DNA from: Calendula officinalis | Taxonomy: Eukaryota > Streptophyta > Magnoliopsida > Asterales > Asteraceae | Assembly: GCA_963853835.1 (NCBI GenBank) | Contig: OY970820.1 | Span: forward strand, 18,903,873 to 18,967,872 | DNA: 64,000 nt | Direction: 5' to 3' | In this document: positions 26,405 through 36,552 of the stretch, piece by piece | Layout: each line of letters begins with the position of its first letter | Position numbering within the stretch: position 1 is the first letter of the stretch | Notes under the pieces: model-generated | Told to the model about the DNA's origin: nothing | What the model saw: the letters and a program-made list of their open reading frames with translations, nothing else | Database searches by the model: none | Program-made: the position numbers and the translations under genes

Positions 26405-27005
26405 TCAAATTTGAGGCCATATGTAGAATATAAGGGTACAGTTCCACAAGCTGAATTGCAAAGTAAGAAGAAGGAATTAGAGTTAGAAGCAAACAATTTA
26501 GTATCCAAAGGAGGGAAGGTGTGGTGTGATTGCAGATTTTATTTTTTAATTTTTCGACTAATCATTTTATTTATTTATTAATATTATTTTTATGAGAGTT
26601 TAGGTTTATGTTGCTTTATATTCATATGAAGAAGTTGCTAAGTTGTGTAGTGGTGGCCTTCTTGATTACATTCCTAAGGTAATTTACTATGTTTTCAAAC
26701 TTGAATTTGACTTTTAGGTCAACTTCATACCAACTTACATGATACACCATCCACATGAAATAAACACAATCTTTCCCACAACATTTCCCTTTTCCAAAGG
26801 AAAATGTAATTATTTAAATTTCAAGATTACATTTCATCCTGCATTTTCAATTACATCTTTACAGTACTTTCATTGACTTTAAAAGTCAAAATTTGCTCTT
26901 ATACAGAAGAGTAGAACTCCTCGTATTGTGAAGTTTGGTGATTTTCCCAGATGTCCTTGTGGTGGTACACATGTTTCCGACATATCATATCTCACAAACA
27001 TCAAG
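26405..27005 (+). pseudogene. alanyl-tRNA editing protein (AlaX-like) gene fragment, three exons
   Basis: Three exon-like pieces with correct splice sites join in frame. The first (about 26405-26515) reads LRPYVEYKGTVPQAELQSKK and more. The second (about 26606-26680) reads VYVALYSYEEVAKLCSGG then LLDYIPK. The third (26908-27004) reads SRTPRIVKFGDFPRCPCGGTHV and then DISYLTNIK. The last contains the CxCGGTHV motif of the tRNA-synthetase second additional domain, which binds zinc in AlaX/AlaRS/ThrRS editing proteins. The family removes Ser or Gly mischarged onto tRNA-Ala. The N-terminal HxxxH part and the C-terminal end are not visible, so this is a fragment. It lies just upstream of a Helitron helicase tail and end, so it was probably captured. 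Confidence 0.7.
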
Positions 27006-27114
27006 GTGCATTAACAATTAATAAGATATTATGTTTGCAAATCATCTTCTATTCATCATCATTATGAAATTTCATGTACAATGTCTCCTTTTTTTAGATC
27101 TATCTAACAAAATA

Positions 27115-27305
27115 AGAGGTTTACCACAAAATAAATCTATTATCTTACATCTACATCGAAAACCAGTATTCTCGAACGGTCAACTGTATGTCGATGTATC
27201 AAAAGTTAAGTTAAAGAAAGGATTGAAGGTTATTTGTTGCGATAAAGATGACAATTACACTATTTCAACAACAAATGTCGTTTACAACGAAGTTTTAATT
27301 TCATC
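27115..27305 (+). pseudogene. Helitron PIF1-type helicase, C-terminal fragment
   Basis: The frame reads RKPVFSNGQLYVDVSKVKLK and then KGLKVICCDKD, TTNVVYNEVL. This matches the last motif of the PIF1-like helicase in plant Helitron Rep/Hel proteins (usually FxHGQLYVALSRVxSxxGLK). Only the extreme C-terminus is present. Two family residues are changed (ALSR is DVSK here). It sits about 160 bp before the Helitron 3' end. Confidence 0.7.
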
Positions 27306-27539
27306 TATAAATTTCTTACAACATTTATTGATGTATCAAAAATTGTTTCTCATTTTTACAATTATGGATTGCTATGTTATTTATACAGTATCAATATTTC
27401 ATTATTTTCCAACATAAATCTCGAAGCATGCCAGCCCATTCAGGCGGGCTTTGAACCTAGTGAATTCTATATGTCAATAAATTGATAGGAGAGAGTATAG
27501 AATATATAAAAGCTTAATAGAAGTTAAAACAATTTTTTT

Positions 27540-27930
27540 TATTATAACTTTACCCGAACAAATCTTTTTGTGTGCAAATCCCAAATTGGGCCTGCTCCAT
27601 AACAAAGGCCCAAGTGTTAAACATGTAGTTTATTAAGCCCAATAGGCCGAAGCGATCGATCACAGTTTTTGACGCTATATATAAGGCAGTGGAAGCTGAA
27701 ACCCTAAATCATGTTCCTCCAGAGGACGATCTCCGTGGTGGTTCTGCTTATACACCGACCCTCTCGGAACGCCTTCTTCCTGCCGGAATTAGGAGGAACA
27801 TAAATCAATTGTTAATTCAAAGGCACCTCAGAAAGCCATTGCCTGTTTTTAATCAGCTCACGGCTCGCTATGGTGCCTACACTCTCTCACTCAAACTCAC
27901 ACATACACAGCGATTGAAGTTTTATTTTTA
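27540..27930 (+). promoter_or_regulatory. promoter and first-exon-like stretch of an unrecognised gene
   Basis: Site II-type elements (AGGCCCAAG, AAGCCCAATAGGCC at 27600-27655), a TATA box (CTATATATAAGG, 27675-27686) and a telo-box (AAACCCTAA near 27700) occur in the order used by nuclear housekeeping genes such as ribosomal and mitochondrial protein genes. An ATG at 27711 opens only 31 codons (MFLQRTISVVVLLIHRPSRN...) unless an intron follows. A related stretch lies at 34120-34320. I cannot name the product; it may be a live gene with small exons or a relic. Confidence 0.4.
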
Positions 27931-28638
27931 ATTGATATTTTTGTTAATGTCGAGTTAAATCATAGCTTTTGTATCGTAAGCTGAGGCCTGAGAACGTATC
28001 TTTCGTTAATTTCTCTCAGAAGTTAATGAGATTTAACTCATATGTCGAATTGAAAGGCAAATTTAAATTCCATGTCAGCGGACTAAGTGTTTCAGATTTA
28101 TTTAAAATAGAAAACCGGTGTTTATGTTGGATGGGTTATGGGTTGAAGTCTTCTAATGGCTGTGTTCTATACGTTTTGATGAATTAAACATTTAGTGAGC
28201 TTGACTACTTATTTTGATCAGAAAGACATACGTTACATGTAAAACTACGGAAGCCAGATGCCAGAAACTTTTTTATAACCTTTTGGTTGTGAAATTTTGT
28301 TCATCCAATCGAGTGGAGTTTTAGTTTTTGTGATCTAAGTTGCAAAAATGAATTTTTCCTTCATTTCTGGATTTAGCTCAGTTGTCAAAGTCGGATGGCT
28401 AAATGTTTCAGGTTTAATCATAATAGTGCTTTTTTATTAGACATTAATTATCATTATATACGTGCATATGCTTGGCTAATTTTGACAAATGCCTAGAATT
28501 TAAAACTCTTTCTCAATTCTCATGTATAAACCATCTCATTCTCGCCTCTTGTCACTGAATCATAGTTTTCAATCATTGGATGTCTTTAAAGATTTGGTTA
28601 GATTCATTACTAGTAACAATTTTTCTTTAAAGAAAATC
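27931..28638. other. intergenic between the two Helitrons
   Basis: No gene is recognised. A weak tRNA-like word (TTTAGCTCAGTTGTC, 28373) has no matching B-box and is not called. Confidence 0.4.
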
Positions 28639-29301
28639 ACTAGCAGAGTACCCGCGCAATGCGGCGGTGGGTACCCTGAAACTATATTTCGTGGCAAATA
28701 AAATGTAGTTCGATTGTAAAATGTCATCTTTGATATTTTACTTTGAAGTCAATGAATCATATTCGATGGAACTATTTGTATTTGAGATTCAAAGTATCAA
28801 CAATATATGGTTTTGTGAGCTTTTTTATTACATTATCAACATATCTAATCTGAGATAAATGGTCCTGAAATCTAACGGTCTTGAAACCGTTGTACGATTG
28901 ATGACATCATCAAATTTATAAGGTTTCAAGAAAGATTCTGCCAAAAGACCAAAAACAGATTTGTTTTCATCTTCAGCAGCCACAGAAGACCAAATACCGG
29001 ACTGAAAACAAAAATTCTGGTCCACGCAGTTCGGGTTTTTCTGCACGTCTTTAATGCCCGCTGCCATTAACAAAAAAAAAATTATAAATTTAAAAATCAA
29101 CTTCCTAGAATATATCATCATAAACTTGCAACATAAAATGCATACATGTAAACATCACTACGTTTTAGTCAAAACTGCATGAACACGCCCAAGTGATTCG
29201 ATAAGCTATGTTTCTCACAACAATATGTGGGTAGGAGGGAAGGTGTTCTTTCTGATCATGTGTCCTTCTGAACCATGTAAATAAAGAAATTACATTTCAA
29301 C

Positions 29302-29383
29302 AGAATTCACGGAAATACTTCCTTTGTTTGAGGAGCTCCATTAGCTTGATCTGCTTTCGAAGAATGGCACCAAAACATGGTAC
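29302..29383 (-). pseudogene. ribosomal protein L37a (eL43) exon fragment
   Basis: After an acceptor (TTCAG) the minus strand reads GT ACC, then in a shifted frame GAILRKQIKLMELLKQRKYF and REFC. This matches the zinc-ribbon entry region of eukaryotic L37a (family form GASLRKQIKKMEVSQHSKYF, CEFC). A one-base insertion just after the acceptor breaks the frame, and the first zinc-binding Cys of FCEFC is Arg here. It lies in the Helitron at 28639-31251, in register with the exon at 30442-30481. Confidence 0.75.
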
Positions 29384-29554
29384 CTGAACAAGATTGCAAG
29401 AGTTCAATATCATAACAATTATTTAAAAATTACAATGAAATTAATAAATATGTAAATTGTGACTACCAAATGACCGTTATGTACCAGTGTCACTACAATA
29501 CTACATGCACTACTGTTAATAACAAATGTTGCAATAGGCATACTTATTTGTATA

Positions 29555-30381
29555 GAATTGCGTTCAAGGAGGTCCATAATTTTTACAAAGTCTCAACGAA
29601 CAAATCTCAATCATTGATCAATATGATCTAATGGTCAAAATTAATCAAATTCTTTTACATGGAGGGGTATTTTGGTCATTTGGCACTAAAATTTATTTTA
29701 TTTTATTTTTTATTTTTTATTTTAAAATTTTAAAATTTTTTTATTTTTTTTATTTTTTAAATTTTTAATTGAGCGGTATTTCGGTCATTTTGAAAAAAAT
29801 ATTTTTTTATATTTTTTATTTTAAAATTTTTTATTTTTTTTTTTAAAATATATTTAAAAAAAATTATTTTTTTATTATTTTTTTTTAAATTATTAATTTT
29901 TCATTAATAACACATAATGTGATTGCATAGTGAATCATATGTGATTGCATTCTGAATCACATATGATTTAACTAAAACATGATTTTACACTAAAATCACA
30001 TGTGATTTTACACTAAATCACATGCGATTAAGTTACACACGTAATTATCAAATAAATATTATTTTTTAATATAAAATTTAATAAAAAAATAAAAATAATA
30101 AAAAATTAAATAAAAAATAAAATAAAATCGAAATTTTTTTTAAGTGCCAAATAACCAAAATACCCCTTCATAATAAAAAATTAAAAAAAATTAAAAAAAT
30201 AAAAAAATTTAAAATAAAAAATAAAAAATAAAAAAATATTTTTATTTTTTAAAAAATGACCAAAATACCCCTCAATATATAAAATATGTGATTAATCTTG
30301 ACCATTAGATCCTATTGATTAATGGTTGATATTTGTTCCTTAGAACTTCCTAAAGATGTTAGACCCCCTTGAACGTTTCTC
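29555..30381. mobile_element. Mutator-like MITE with long inverted repeats
   Basis: 827 bp. Ends read GAATTGCGTTCAAGGAGGTC and, on the other strand, GAGAAACGTTCAAGGGGGTC. The inverted similarity continues inward for about 120 bp to GAGGGGTATTTTGGTCATTT. It is flanked by the 10-bp direct repeat TATTTGTATA (29545-29554 and 30382-30391), close to the 9-bp Mutator norm. The core (29690-30260) is extremely A/T-rich low-complexity sequence. No coding. It splits the L37a gene pieces inside the Helitron. Confidence 0.8.
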
Positions 30382-30441
30382 TATTTGTATAATCTAAATA
30401 ACTTTGCAACTTCTACCAGAAGCAACAAGCAAAACACTCAC

Positions 30442-30481
30442 CATAGTTTCCAACAATGCTAGCCTTCTTGGCCCTCTTTGT
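30442..30481 (-). pseudogene. ribosomal protein L37a (eL43) N-terminal exon fragment
   Basis: Between an acceptor (TTTTTCAG) and a donor (GGTGAGTG) the minus strand encodes TKRAKKASIVGNYG, matching the L37a start TKRTKKAGIVGKYG. The donor phase fits the next fragment at 29383. In the intact gene this exon follows a tiny ATG-bearing exon. Confidence 0.75.
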
Positions 30482-31074
30482 CTGAAAAACAAGTTACCAA
30501 CAAAATAATCAACATAAAATCGATTATAAATTAATTTTATTTTTTTAACAGTGTTGATGGTAAGATCAATCAGTAAAAACAATTAATACTTGGTTACCAA
30601 TTAATTGAAATTTTCAATAAATAAAACAAGCAAAAAACTCTCACTCAATCGATAACTGATGCACATACCTTGAATCTATATGAGCTAATATGAGGTGATT
30701 CAAGCTTTGTATATCCCGTAAATCAATCAGGAGAAGTTTGTAATGATCATTGATTACTTCTCCTTTCTCTGCACAACATTAAAAAATTGTGTAAGTTGTA
30801 TAAAAATCAAAAGGGAGTTATAACCACAGCACGAAGGGACCGAGGTTGATGGTGATGATAAATGAGGGAATCGAGGCTTGAAGGAATCGAGGGCTTTGGA
30901 ATTGAATCGACGGTGGAGGCTTGAACGAATCAGTGAAGGAAGAGGCTTGAAGCATTGAAGGATTCGAGGGTTTGTATGAACCGAGAAAGGGTACTGAATC
31001 GACAGGTTGATTGATAAGGTAAGCAGAGTAAAAGTTAGGATAATTATATTAATTTCGAACAAAAAAATGTAAAA

Positions 31075-31160
31075 CCGTTTAGTTTAGTTGGTTAGCAAAC
31101 TTGACTTGTTTAGTAGTGGTCTCGTGTTCAAGCTATGCCTGTAGCATTAATATTAAAAAT
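31075..31160 (+). mobile_element. possible tRNA-derived SINE
   Basis: An A-box-like TTAGTTGGTTAGCA (31085) and a B-box-like GTGTTCAAGCTATGCC (31123) sit about 38 bases apart, a tRNA-like spacing. An A-rich tail follows weakly. No target duplication found. It lies inside the minus-strand Helitron. Confidence 0.4.
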
Positions 31161-31528
31161 GATTTTTTGACAAAAAAAGGAAAGAATTTGGCTGAATTTT
31201 CAGCCGGCTATTTAGGGAATGGTCCTAAATGCATTATAGATATAATAAAGATAACATGAATTTTTAATAACAAATTTAGTAATTAAGATTTATACAAATT
31301 AAATATACAAACAATGGCAAACTTCTGTTTATATAATTTTTGTGACAAAGGAATTATATTTTTGGGTATGGGTACTCGGTTTTGTGTATCTGAAAATCCA
31401 GGTACAGGTATTGGGTACCTAAATCTACTACCTGCGGTTTTCGAGTACCTAGATTTCTGGATACTTGGTTTTGAACACCCCTAGTTATACCTAGCTTACT
31501 AGTTATATGAAAATGTTAAAACTTGTAT

Positions 31529-32182
31529 TAATTTTCTATCAAGCATGCACATGAGTACGGGAAATGAAGGATTAACCCGATCATTTATTTCCCCATCCAC
31601 TCCCAACAATGTTAGTTCCACTTCGATCAAGTTTGATTCATGCTTCTCCCGCTTATGACATTTGTTGCTGTAACGATTGAATTCATCACACTTAAAACAT
31701 TTAACATAGCTTTTATACCGGATGCGTTCATTACCATCTCGACTCCACCTGGACCCACGACCTCTTTACCGACCATGTCCAAAGTCATCCTGATTTGAAC
31801 CTTCATTGCCACAATGCTTACAACTGTGCGATTTTTCTTCACTTGCCAACAACTCACCGTGAGTGTATTCCATTTTCTCGGTTCCTTGTATACGTTCCTC
31901 CTTGTATGCCTTCAATCTACCAATGGCCTCGTCAAATATCACTGAATCCAGCTTAAAACATTGCTCTATTGAAGCCACGATTTGGAGAAACGGCTTAGGC
32001 ACTGAATCAAGTAACCTTTTCACCAAATCAACTTCTTCGAGTTCATACCCAAGACTAACTTTGAAGCTAAACCAACACTCTAGACCAATTCAACCTATTA
32101 TTAATTAAAAGATAATAAATAAAAATAATAAAACTTATTAATTTTCCATCAAGCATGCACGAGTATGGGAAATGAATGATTA
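31529..32182 (-). pseudogene. copia gag (UBN2-type) relic between direct repeats
   Basis: Minus-strand frames read MVKRLLDSVPKPFLQIVASI and then EQCFKLDSVIFDEAIGRLKA (about 32026-31890), typical of UBN2-type copia gag. After a frame change comes a degraded knuckle (CFKCDEFNRYSNKC, near 31690), in which the usual His is Arg. Outside this, a 45-bp phrase (ATTAATTTTCTATCAAGCAT...) occurs as a direct repeat at 31529-31575 and 32137-32182. No LTRs or pol are nearby. Confidence 0.65.
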
Positions 32183-32386
32183 CTATTCTTACATTAATTC
32201 TATGGTAAATTGATTAAAAAAAAATACTTCTTCCGATTCAATATAAGTGATACATTATTGCTTTCACGTTTTTTGAGGCAAAATTTTATAACAAGGGTTA
32301 AATTATATTAATTGGATGGTTAGTTGGAAAGGGGTCCCACAATTTTTTAATCAAGTAAGGTTAATGATGCTTAAAAGTAAAAGTAA

Positions 32387-33116
32387 GGGCTGTTTGGTTT
32401 TATTGGAATTTGATGGAATCTGAGGGAATTGAAATCCAATTCCACCACATTCCAATGTATGGTTCAAAATAATGGATGAAATTTGATTCCCAAATGATAG
32501 AAACATTCCATCAAACGAAGGAATCTCAGTTTTATCCAAATGTTGATGGAATTGAATTCCAAAGTTGGATGGAATGTCTTTTTTACTTTTATACTCTTTA
32601 TACCCACCACCACAACCACCATAATCCATCACCACCTCCACCACCAAACGCCACCATCGCCACCGCCGCCACCACCACCACCTACCGCCACCTCCACCAC
32701 CGCCACCACCACCACCACCCACTGCCACCACCACCTCCACCCACCACCACCGCCGCCACCCATTGTCACCACCGCGCACCGCCACCACCGCACCCATTGC
32801 CACCACCTACTGCCACCACCAACCACCACCCCAACTACCCACCACCACCACCAACCACCACCCCAACTACCCACCACCACCACCTCAACTACCCACCACC
32901 ACCACCAACCAACCACTATTAGCAATAAGGGTAGATTTGTCATTTTAGATAATTCCAATTCCAATTCATGTCAACCAAACAAAATATTGAATTGGATTCC
33001 AATTCCTTTCCATGCCAACTAAACTGAGTATGGAATTGGATTCCAATTCCTGACGAATTCCAATTCCTTTCTATATTCCAATTCCATCAGAAACATTGTG
33101 CGAACCAAACGGCACC
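32387..33116. mobile_element. PIF/Harbinger-like MITE nested in Stowaway
   Basis: Ends GGGCTGTTTGGTT and, on the other strand, GGTGCCGTTTGGTT, flanked by TAA on both sides. GG-start TIRs with a 3-bp TAA/TTA duplication fit PIF/Harbinger (Tourist). Subterminal parts are rich in AATTCCAATTCC-type words. The middle (32605-32925) is a (CCA)n-rich array. Confidence 0.7.
32605..32925. repeat. (CCA/CCG)n-rich trinucleotide array
   Basis: Long imperfect runs of CCACCACCACC with CCG and AACCACCACCCCAACTA variants. The open His/Pro- or Trp/Gly-rich frames on both strands are artefacts of this array. Confidence 0.9.
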
Positions 33117-33488
33117 TAAGGGTAAAGATGTCATTTCACTTTATTAAAGTATGTAATTAGTGGATGTGGGGCCCACTACTTTTTACCAAATTAGGTATGT
33201 TTTTAAAGTATATCACTTATTTTGATAAACCCAAATATGAAAAGTGTATCACTTATTTTGAAGCGGAGGAAGTATAAAACTTATTATACTAAACATGTAA
33301 AGTACAATTTCATATAGTTGGTGAACATAAGTTTAACTAAAGGTCACATAATTAATTTCTTACGATATGCCTCGTGGTTTTAGATTATTTTTATCAGGCG
33401 ATGAGAGTATCTGAAAATCTTTTGGTTTAGCAACCTGCATAAAAAATAAAATTAACTAAGTTACCTTGTTTATATATCAAATCTTTAA

Positions 33489-33850
33489 GGCTGTTGGGCA
33501 TTGATACCACCAGTCACATCGGAATTTTTCCACATTAGATGTCACTTAAACATCTACACTACATCATCACTTACACGTCATGAACAAGTTTGCCAGTGGC
33601 CACCAATTCACAACAAGACCCCTACATTATTTTGCAGGAAATACCTACCACATCACCACACAAAGTCACATGCAAAGGGGTCCCACCAAATACTCACTTT
33701 CCTCACACTTACACGTCGTGAACAATCTTGCCCGTATCCACCGGTTCACGGAGGGGGGGGGGGGGGGGGGGTATTTAAATACCCACTATATCGTGAAAGG
33801 CATACCATCTCAGCTCCACACCGTGGCCCTCTGTCTCATAACGCATAGCC
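33489..33850. mobile_element. PIF/Harbinger-like MITE
   Basis: 362 bp, ends GGCTGTTGGGCATTG and, on the other strand, GGCTATGCGTTATGA, flanked by TAA (33486-33488, 33851-33853). A run of about 20 G's lies at 33752-33771. Sequence is rich in CACCAC/CACACT words, like the copy at 46966-47301. Confidence 0.6.
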
Positions 33851-34119
33851 TAAAAGCAACAAGATTAACAACAACTTCAACATAGCAGTATTCAGAAGTA
33901 AACAAACGAAATTTAACAAATTGTTTCTCCTAATCTTGATAAATCTTCACATTCTTTGCAATCTCTCATTTGGTTGAGTTGCTTGAGCCAAATATATACA
34001 ATGTTCGTTATGGGTTCATAGTTTTTTAAATTGTAAAAGTGAATAAAAACGTTTAATTTTTTTAAAATTATATAATCCAATAAAATTAATCTGTATATTA
34101 AAGGCCCAAAATATTAGAC

Positions 34120-34320
34120 GTGCTACAATGCTACATGTGAGAAATCTAATATTAGGCCCAATAGATCATCTATATAAGGTAGTTAAATATTAAAACCTAA
34201 AAAACAAATTCTTCAAGAAGACAATCACCGATTCACCGGGGTGATTCTGATTATAAAACCCACAGTCTCGGAAGGCTTTCTTCCTGCCGGAACTTGGAGT
34301 TGCAATTCAAAGTGAGTTTA
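34120..34320 (+). promoter_or_regulatory. second promoter/first-exon-like stretch, related to 27540-27930
   Basis: TTAGGCCCAATAGATC (site II-like), CTATATAAGG (34171-34180) and AAAACCTAAAAA occur in the same order as at 27540-27930. They are followed by a related GTGATTCTGATTATA...CTCGGAAGGC...CTTCCTGCCGGAAC stretch that ends at a good donor (AAAGTGAGTT, near 34310). Coding frame is not preserved between the two. Likely a relic or a diverged paralogue. Confidence 0.35.
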
Positions 34321-34652
34321 TTAACAAATTTTTTTTTCTCTCCATAATAACGCCTTGTTTGCAAACAATATGAAAAGCAAATCTTTGGCCATAGGTATTG
34401 TGACGTGCCCAAAGTTTTTCGACTTTTTTTTCGTTTGGGTGAATTTTGGTTAGTCAGTCACTCGGACGTATCTTTTGTTACTTCATAGCAATATTATAGG
34501 GTTAAAAATCTTACAATAATTCTATAACTTTATCACCATACCTTATTTTCTGACCAATATGTGTTTTTAGACAACAATATAAAAAGTTAAAAACAAGTTA
34601 TATAACAGGGACGTGTAGAGTAATTTTGTGGTGGACATCGCCAAGACACTAC

Positions 34653-35096
34653 TAGGGGTGTAATCGAGTTGGGACAGGTTACTCGAGACCGACTCGCAAA
34701 ATACTCGGAATCGACTCCTTGTGAACCGAGTCGAGCTCGCCCTACTAAAGGAGGGCTTCGAGTCGAGTTCGAGTTCTAAAATACACAGCTCGAGTTCCAA
34801 GAGACATAGCTCGCTAGGCTCGCGAACCTTATCGAGTTTTTATTTAATTACCTTTTCACCCTTTTTCATATACATAATTATCTTTTTACCCTTTTCCATA
34901 TACATATTTACAACAAAAAAGTGCACTTTAAAAAAAAATCAAAACTTTTCGAGCCGAGCCGAGTATCGAATTGAGTTTCGAACTTTCACCGAGTCGAGTT
35001 CGAGCTTAAGAATGGAAGCTCGTCGAGTTTCGAGCTCGAGTTTTAATTGGCGAGTAGAGCTCGAGCTTGGCAGAATTCGACTCGGTTACACCCCTA
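34653..35096. mobile_element. hAT-like MITE rich in GAGTCGAG words
   Basis: Ends TAGGGGTGTAATCGAGT and, on the other strand, TAGGGGTGTAACCGAGT. The flanking 8-mers are GACACTAC and GACACCAC (seven of eight match), the hAT duplication length. The interior repeats CGAGTCGAGTTCGAG-type words in both directions. Confidence 0.8.
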
Positions 35097-36099
35097 GACA
35101 CCACCCTTAGAAAACCATTTATTTTTCATTATTATTATTCCGTCCCAAATTTATTGTTCACAAACAAAAATCATACAATTTAAAAAAAATATATATATTT
35201 ATTATACTATGCTATTAATAGAATTCTATTTAAGATGTTTTTTAATAGGTAACTTTTAAATAGATAATAATTTAGGAATACCCATCACTCAACAGTAAAT
35301 ATCAATCATTAAAAACGAGTTATGAAAAATTGCCATCCAGTTGCCTTTGTTGCACTTTGATCTCTGGAAAAACAGTAAAAGGCAAAAGATTGAACCATAT
35401 ATTCCACTTGTAAGCTTCACATGAGACTGTAATTTATTCATCTATTTATTAATTATCTATCAGAGAAGGAGTTCTGAGCTTTGTGAGTTTGCTTTCGATC
35501 GATTCAGGTATCTTTTGCTTAATCTGTTGTTATCTTCGTTCCAATCACAAAATAACTTGAGGAAAGCTCAAAAAGCAACATAGATCTGTTATCTTCATCT
35601 AGTTTTAATACTGCTTTGTGTAATTTAGTTAAATTTGTTTGTTTAATATCTGTTTTCAGATTTGGGGCAGCATCCGTAGAGGTTCGAATAGTTAATTAAG
35701 GTGTAGCTAATTAATTATCCTGATCAAATTAGTGATCCATAAATTAACTAAAACTAAATAAAAATAAAAAATAAAAGTAAAGGGTACTTTAATTATTTAA
35801 CATTTTTTTTATAGATAGTTAGTTTTGGGACCAAATGTTAATCAGTTCTGGGACTAGAGATGAGATCAGGTTAGGACTAAAATTTAGGTGAGGTTAGTAA
35901 GTATAATTCTCAACTAATCGTTTAAGAAACATATTGGATCATTATCAGATTTTTTGGGTAATTATCAAAAAATATTTCCTCCTAAAGATCTAAAATTTCT
36001 AATAATAATCCAATTTTTCTTAAACTGATTGAGAATTGGCATCACCAAGTTTTAGTACCCACCGGATCTAACCCTTTGGGGACCAAAAATGTGTATATA
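35097..36099. other. intergenic; possible 5' UTR with intron
   Basis: 35460-35660 looks like an untranslated leader split by an intron: a donor at ATTCAG|GTATCTTTTG (35508) and an acceptor at TTTTCAG|ATTTGG (35661). It leads toward the gag-like frame at 36553, but a connection is not demonstrated. Confidence 0.3.
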
Positions 36100-36412
36100 C
36101 TTCCTCCGATTCAAAATAAGTGATACACTTGGTGTTTCACGGTTTTTGAGGCAAAAGATTATAATAATGGTTAAATTAGATTAATTGGATGGTTAGTGGG
36201 GAATGAGTCCCACACCTTTTGAATAAAGTAAGGTTAATGATGTTTAAAAGTAAAAATTAAGGGTAAAGGGGTCATTTCACTTTGTTAAAGTAGATAGTTA
36301 GTGGGTGTGGGTCCCATTTTATTTGCCAAATAAGGAAACTTTTCAAAGTGTATCACTTATTTTGAATCACCCCAAAAAGGAAAGTGTATCACTTATTTTG
36401 AATCGGAGGAAG
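36100..36412. mobile_element. Stowaway MITE (copy 2)
   Basis: 313 bp, ends CTTCCTCCGATTCAAAATAAG in both directions (other strand at the right end), flanked by TA. It is the most intact copy of the family in this window. Confidence 0.85.
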
Positions 36413-36552
36413 TATAAGGTTGTGTTATGTAATTTGATGAGTAGAAATCTCCCACTCTTATTTTTATAAAAAAATTTCTTTGTCTTGATAGATCGATTCC
36501 AACATCTTCACAACACTATCTACACCGAATACTAGGATTAAAGTTTTATTTC

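Larger units (their letters stand above)
26405..27460 (+). mobile_element. Helitron, 3' part with captured gene pieces
   Basis: The right end has a GC-rich hairpin (AGCCC-ATTCAGGC-GGGCT, 27433-27450), a short spacer, then CTAG at 27457-27460 followed by T. That is the canonical 3' end of plant Helitrons. A helicase tail and an AlaX-like fragment lie upstream in the same orientation. The left end was not located, so the start given is only the first captured exon. Confidence 0.65.
28639..31251 (-). mobile_element. complete Helitron carrying ribosomal protein L37a gene pieces
   Basis: On the minus strand the element starts TCTTTATTATATCTATAATG directly after an A (31252). It ends with a hairpin (GTACCC...GGGTAC, about 28647-28674), a 4-base spacer and CTAG (28642-28639) followed by T. 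The A|TC...CTAG|T arrangement is diagnostic of plant Helitrons. No Rep/helicase is present, so it is non-autonomous. It contains L37a exon fragments, a SINE-like stretch (31075-31160), and a later Mutator-like MITE insertion (29555-30381). The 3' end is strong; the 5' end is my best reading. Confidence 0.65.
32227..33273. mobile_element. Stowaway MITE (copy 1) with a nested PIF-like MITE
   Basis: Ends CTTCTTCCGATTCAATATAAG and, on the other strand, CTTCCTCCGCTTCAAAATAAG, flanked by TA on both sides. These match the compact copy at 36100-36412. The copy is interrupted at 32387-33116 by another MITE; its own length without that is about 317 bp. Confidence 0.8.

Noticed and set aside
28370..28420. 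TTTAGCTCAGTTGTC, like a tRNA A-box
   Set aside because: No B-box at tRNA spacing and no tRNA-like folding; not called as tRNA or SINE.
28828..29121. 97-codon frame on the minus strand as the L37a C-terminus
   Set aside because: Only a short SGIWSS-like match to the family GIWGCKD; the rest does not fit, so it was not annotated as L37a.
30754..31062. 102-codon frame on the minus strand
   Set aside because: Serine- and leucine-rich with no recognisable domain; lies in the Helitron and may be an untranslated leader of the captured gene, but nothing supports translation.
32351..33022. Several 60-160 codon frames rich in His/Pro/Thr or Trp/Gly
   Set aside because: They arise from the (CCA)n array within a MITE and are open in several frames at once.
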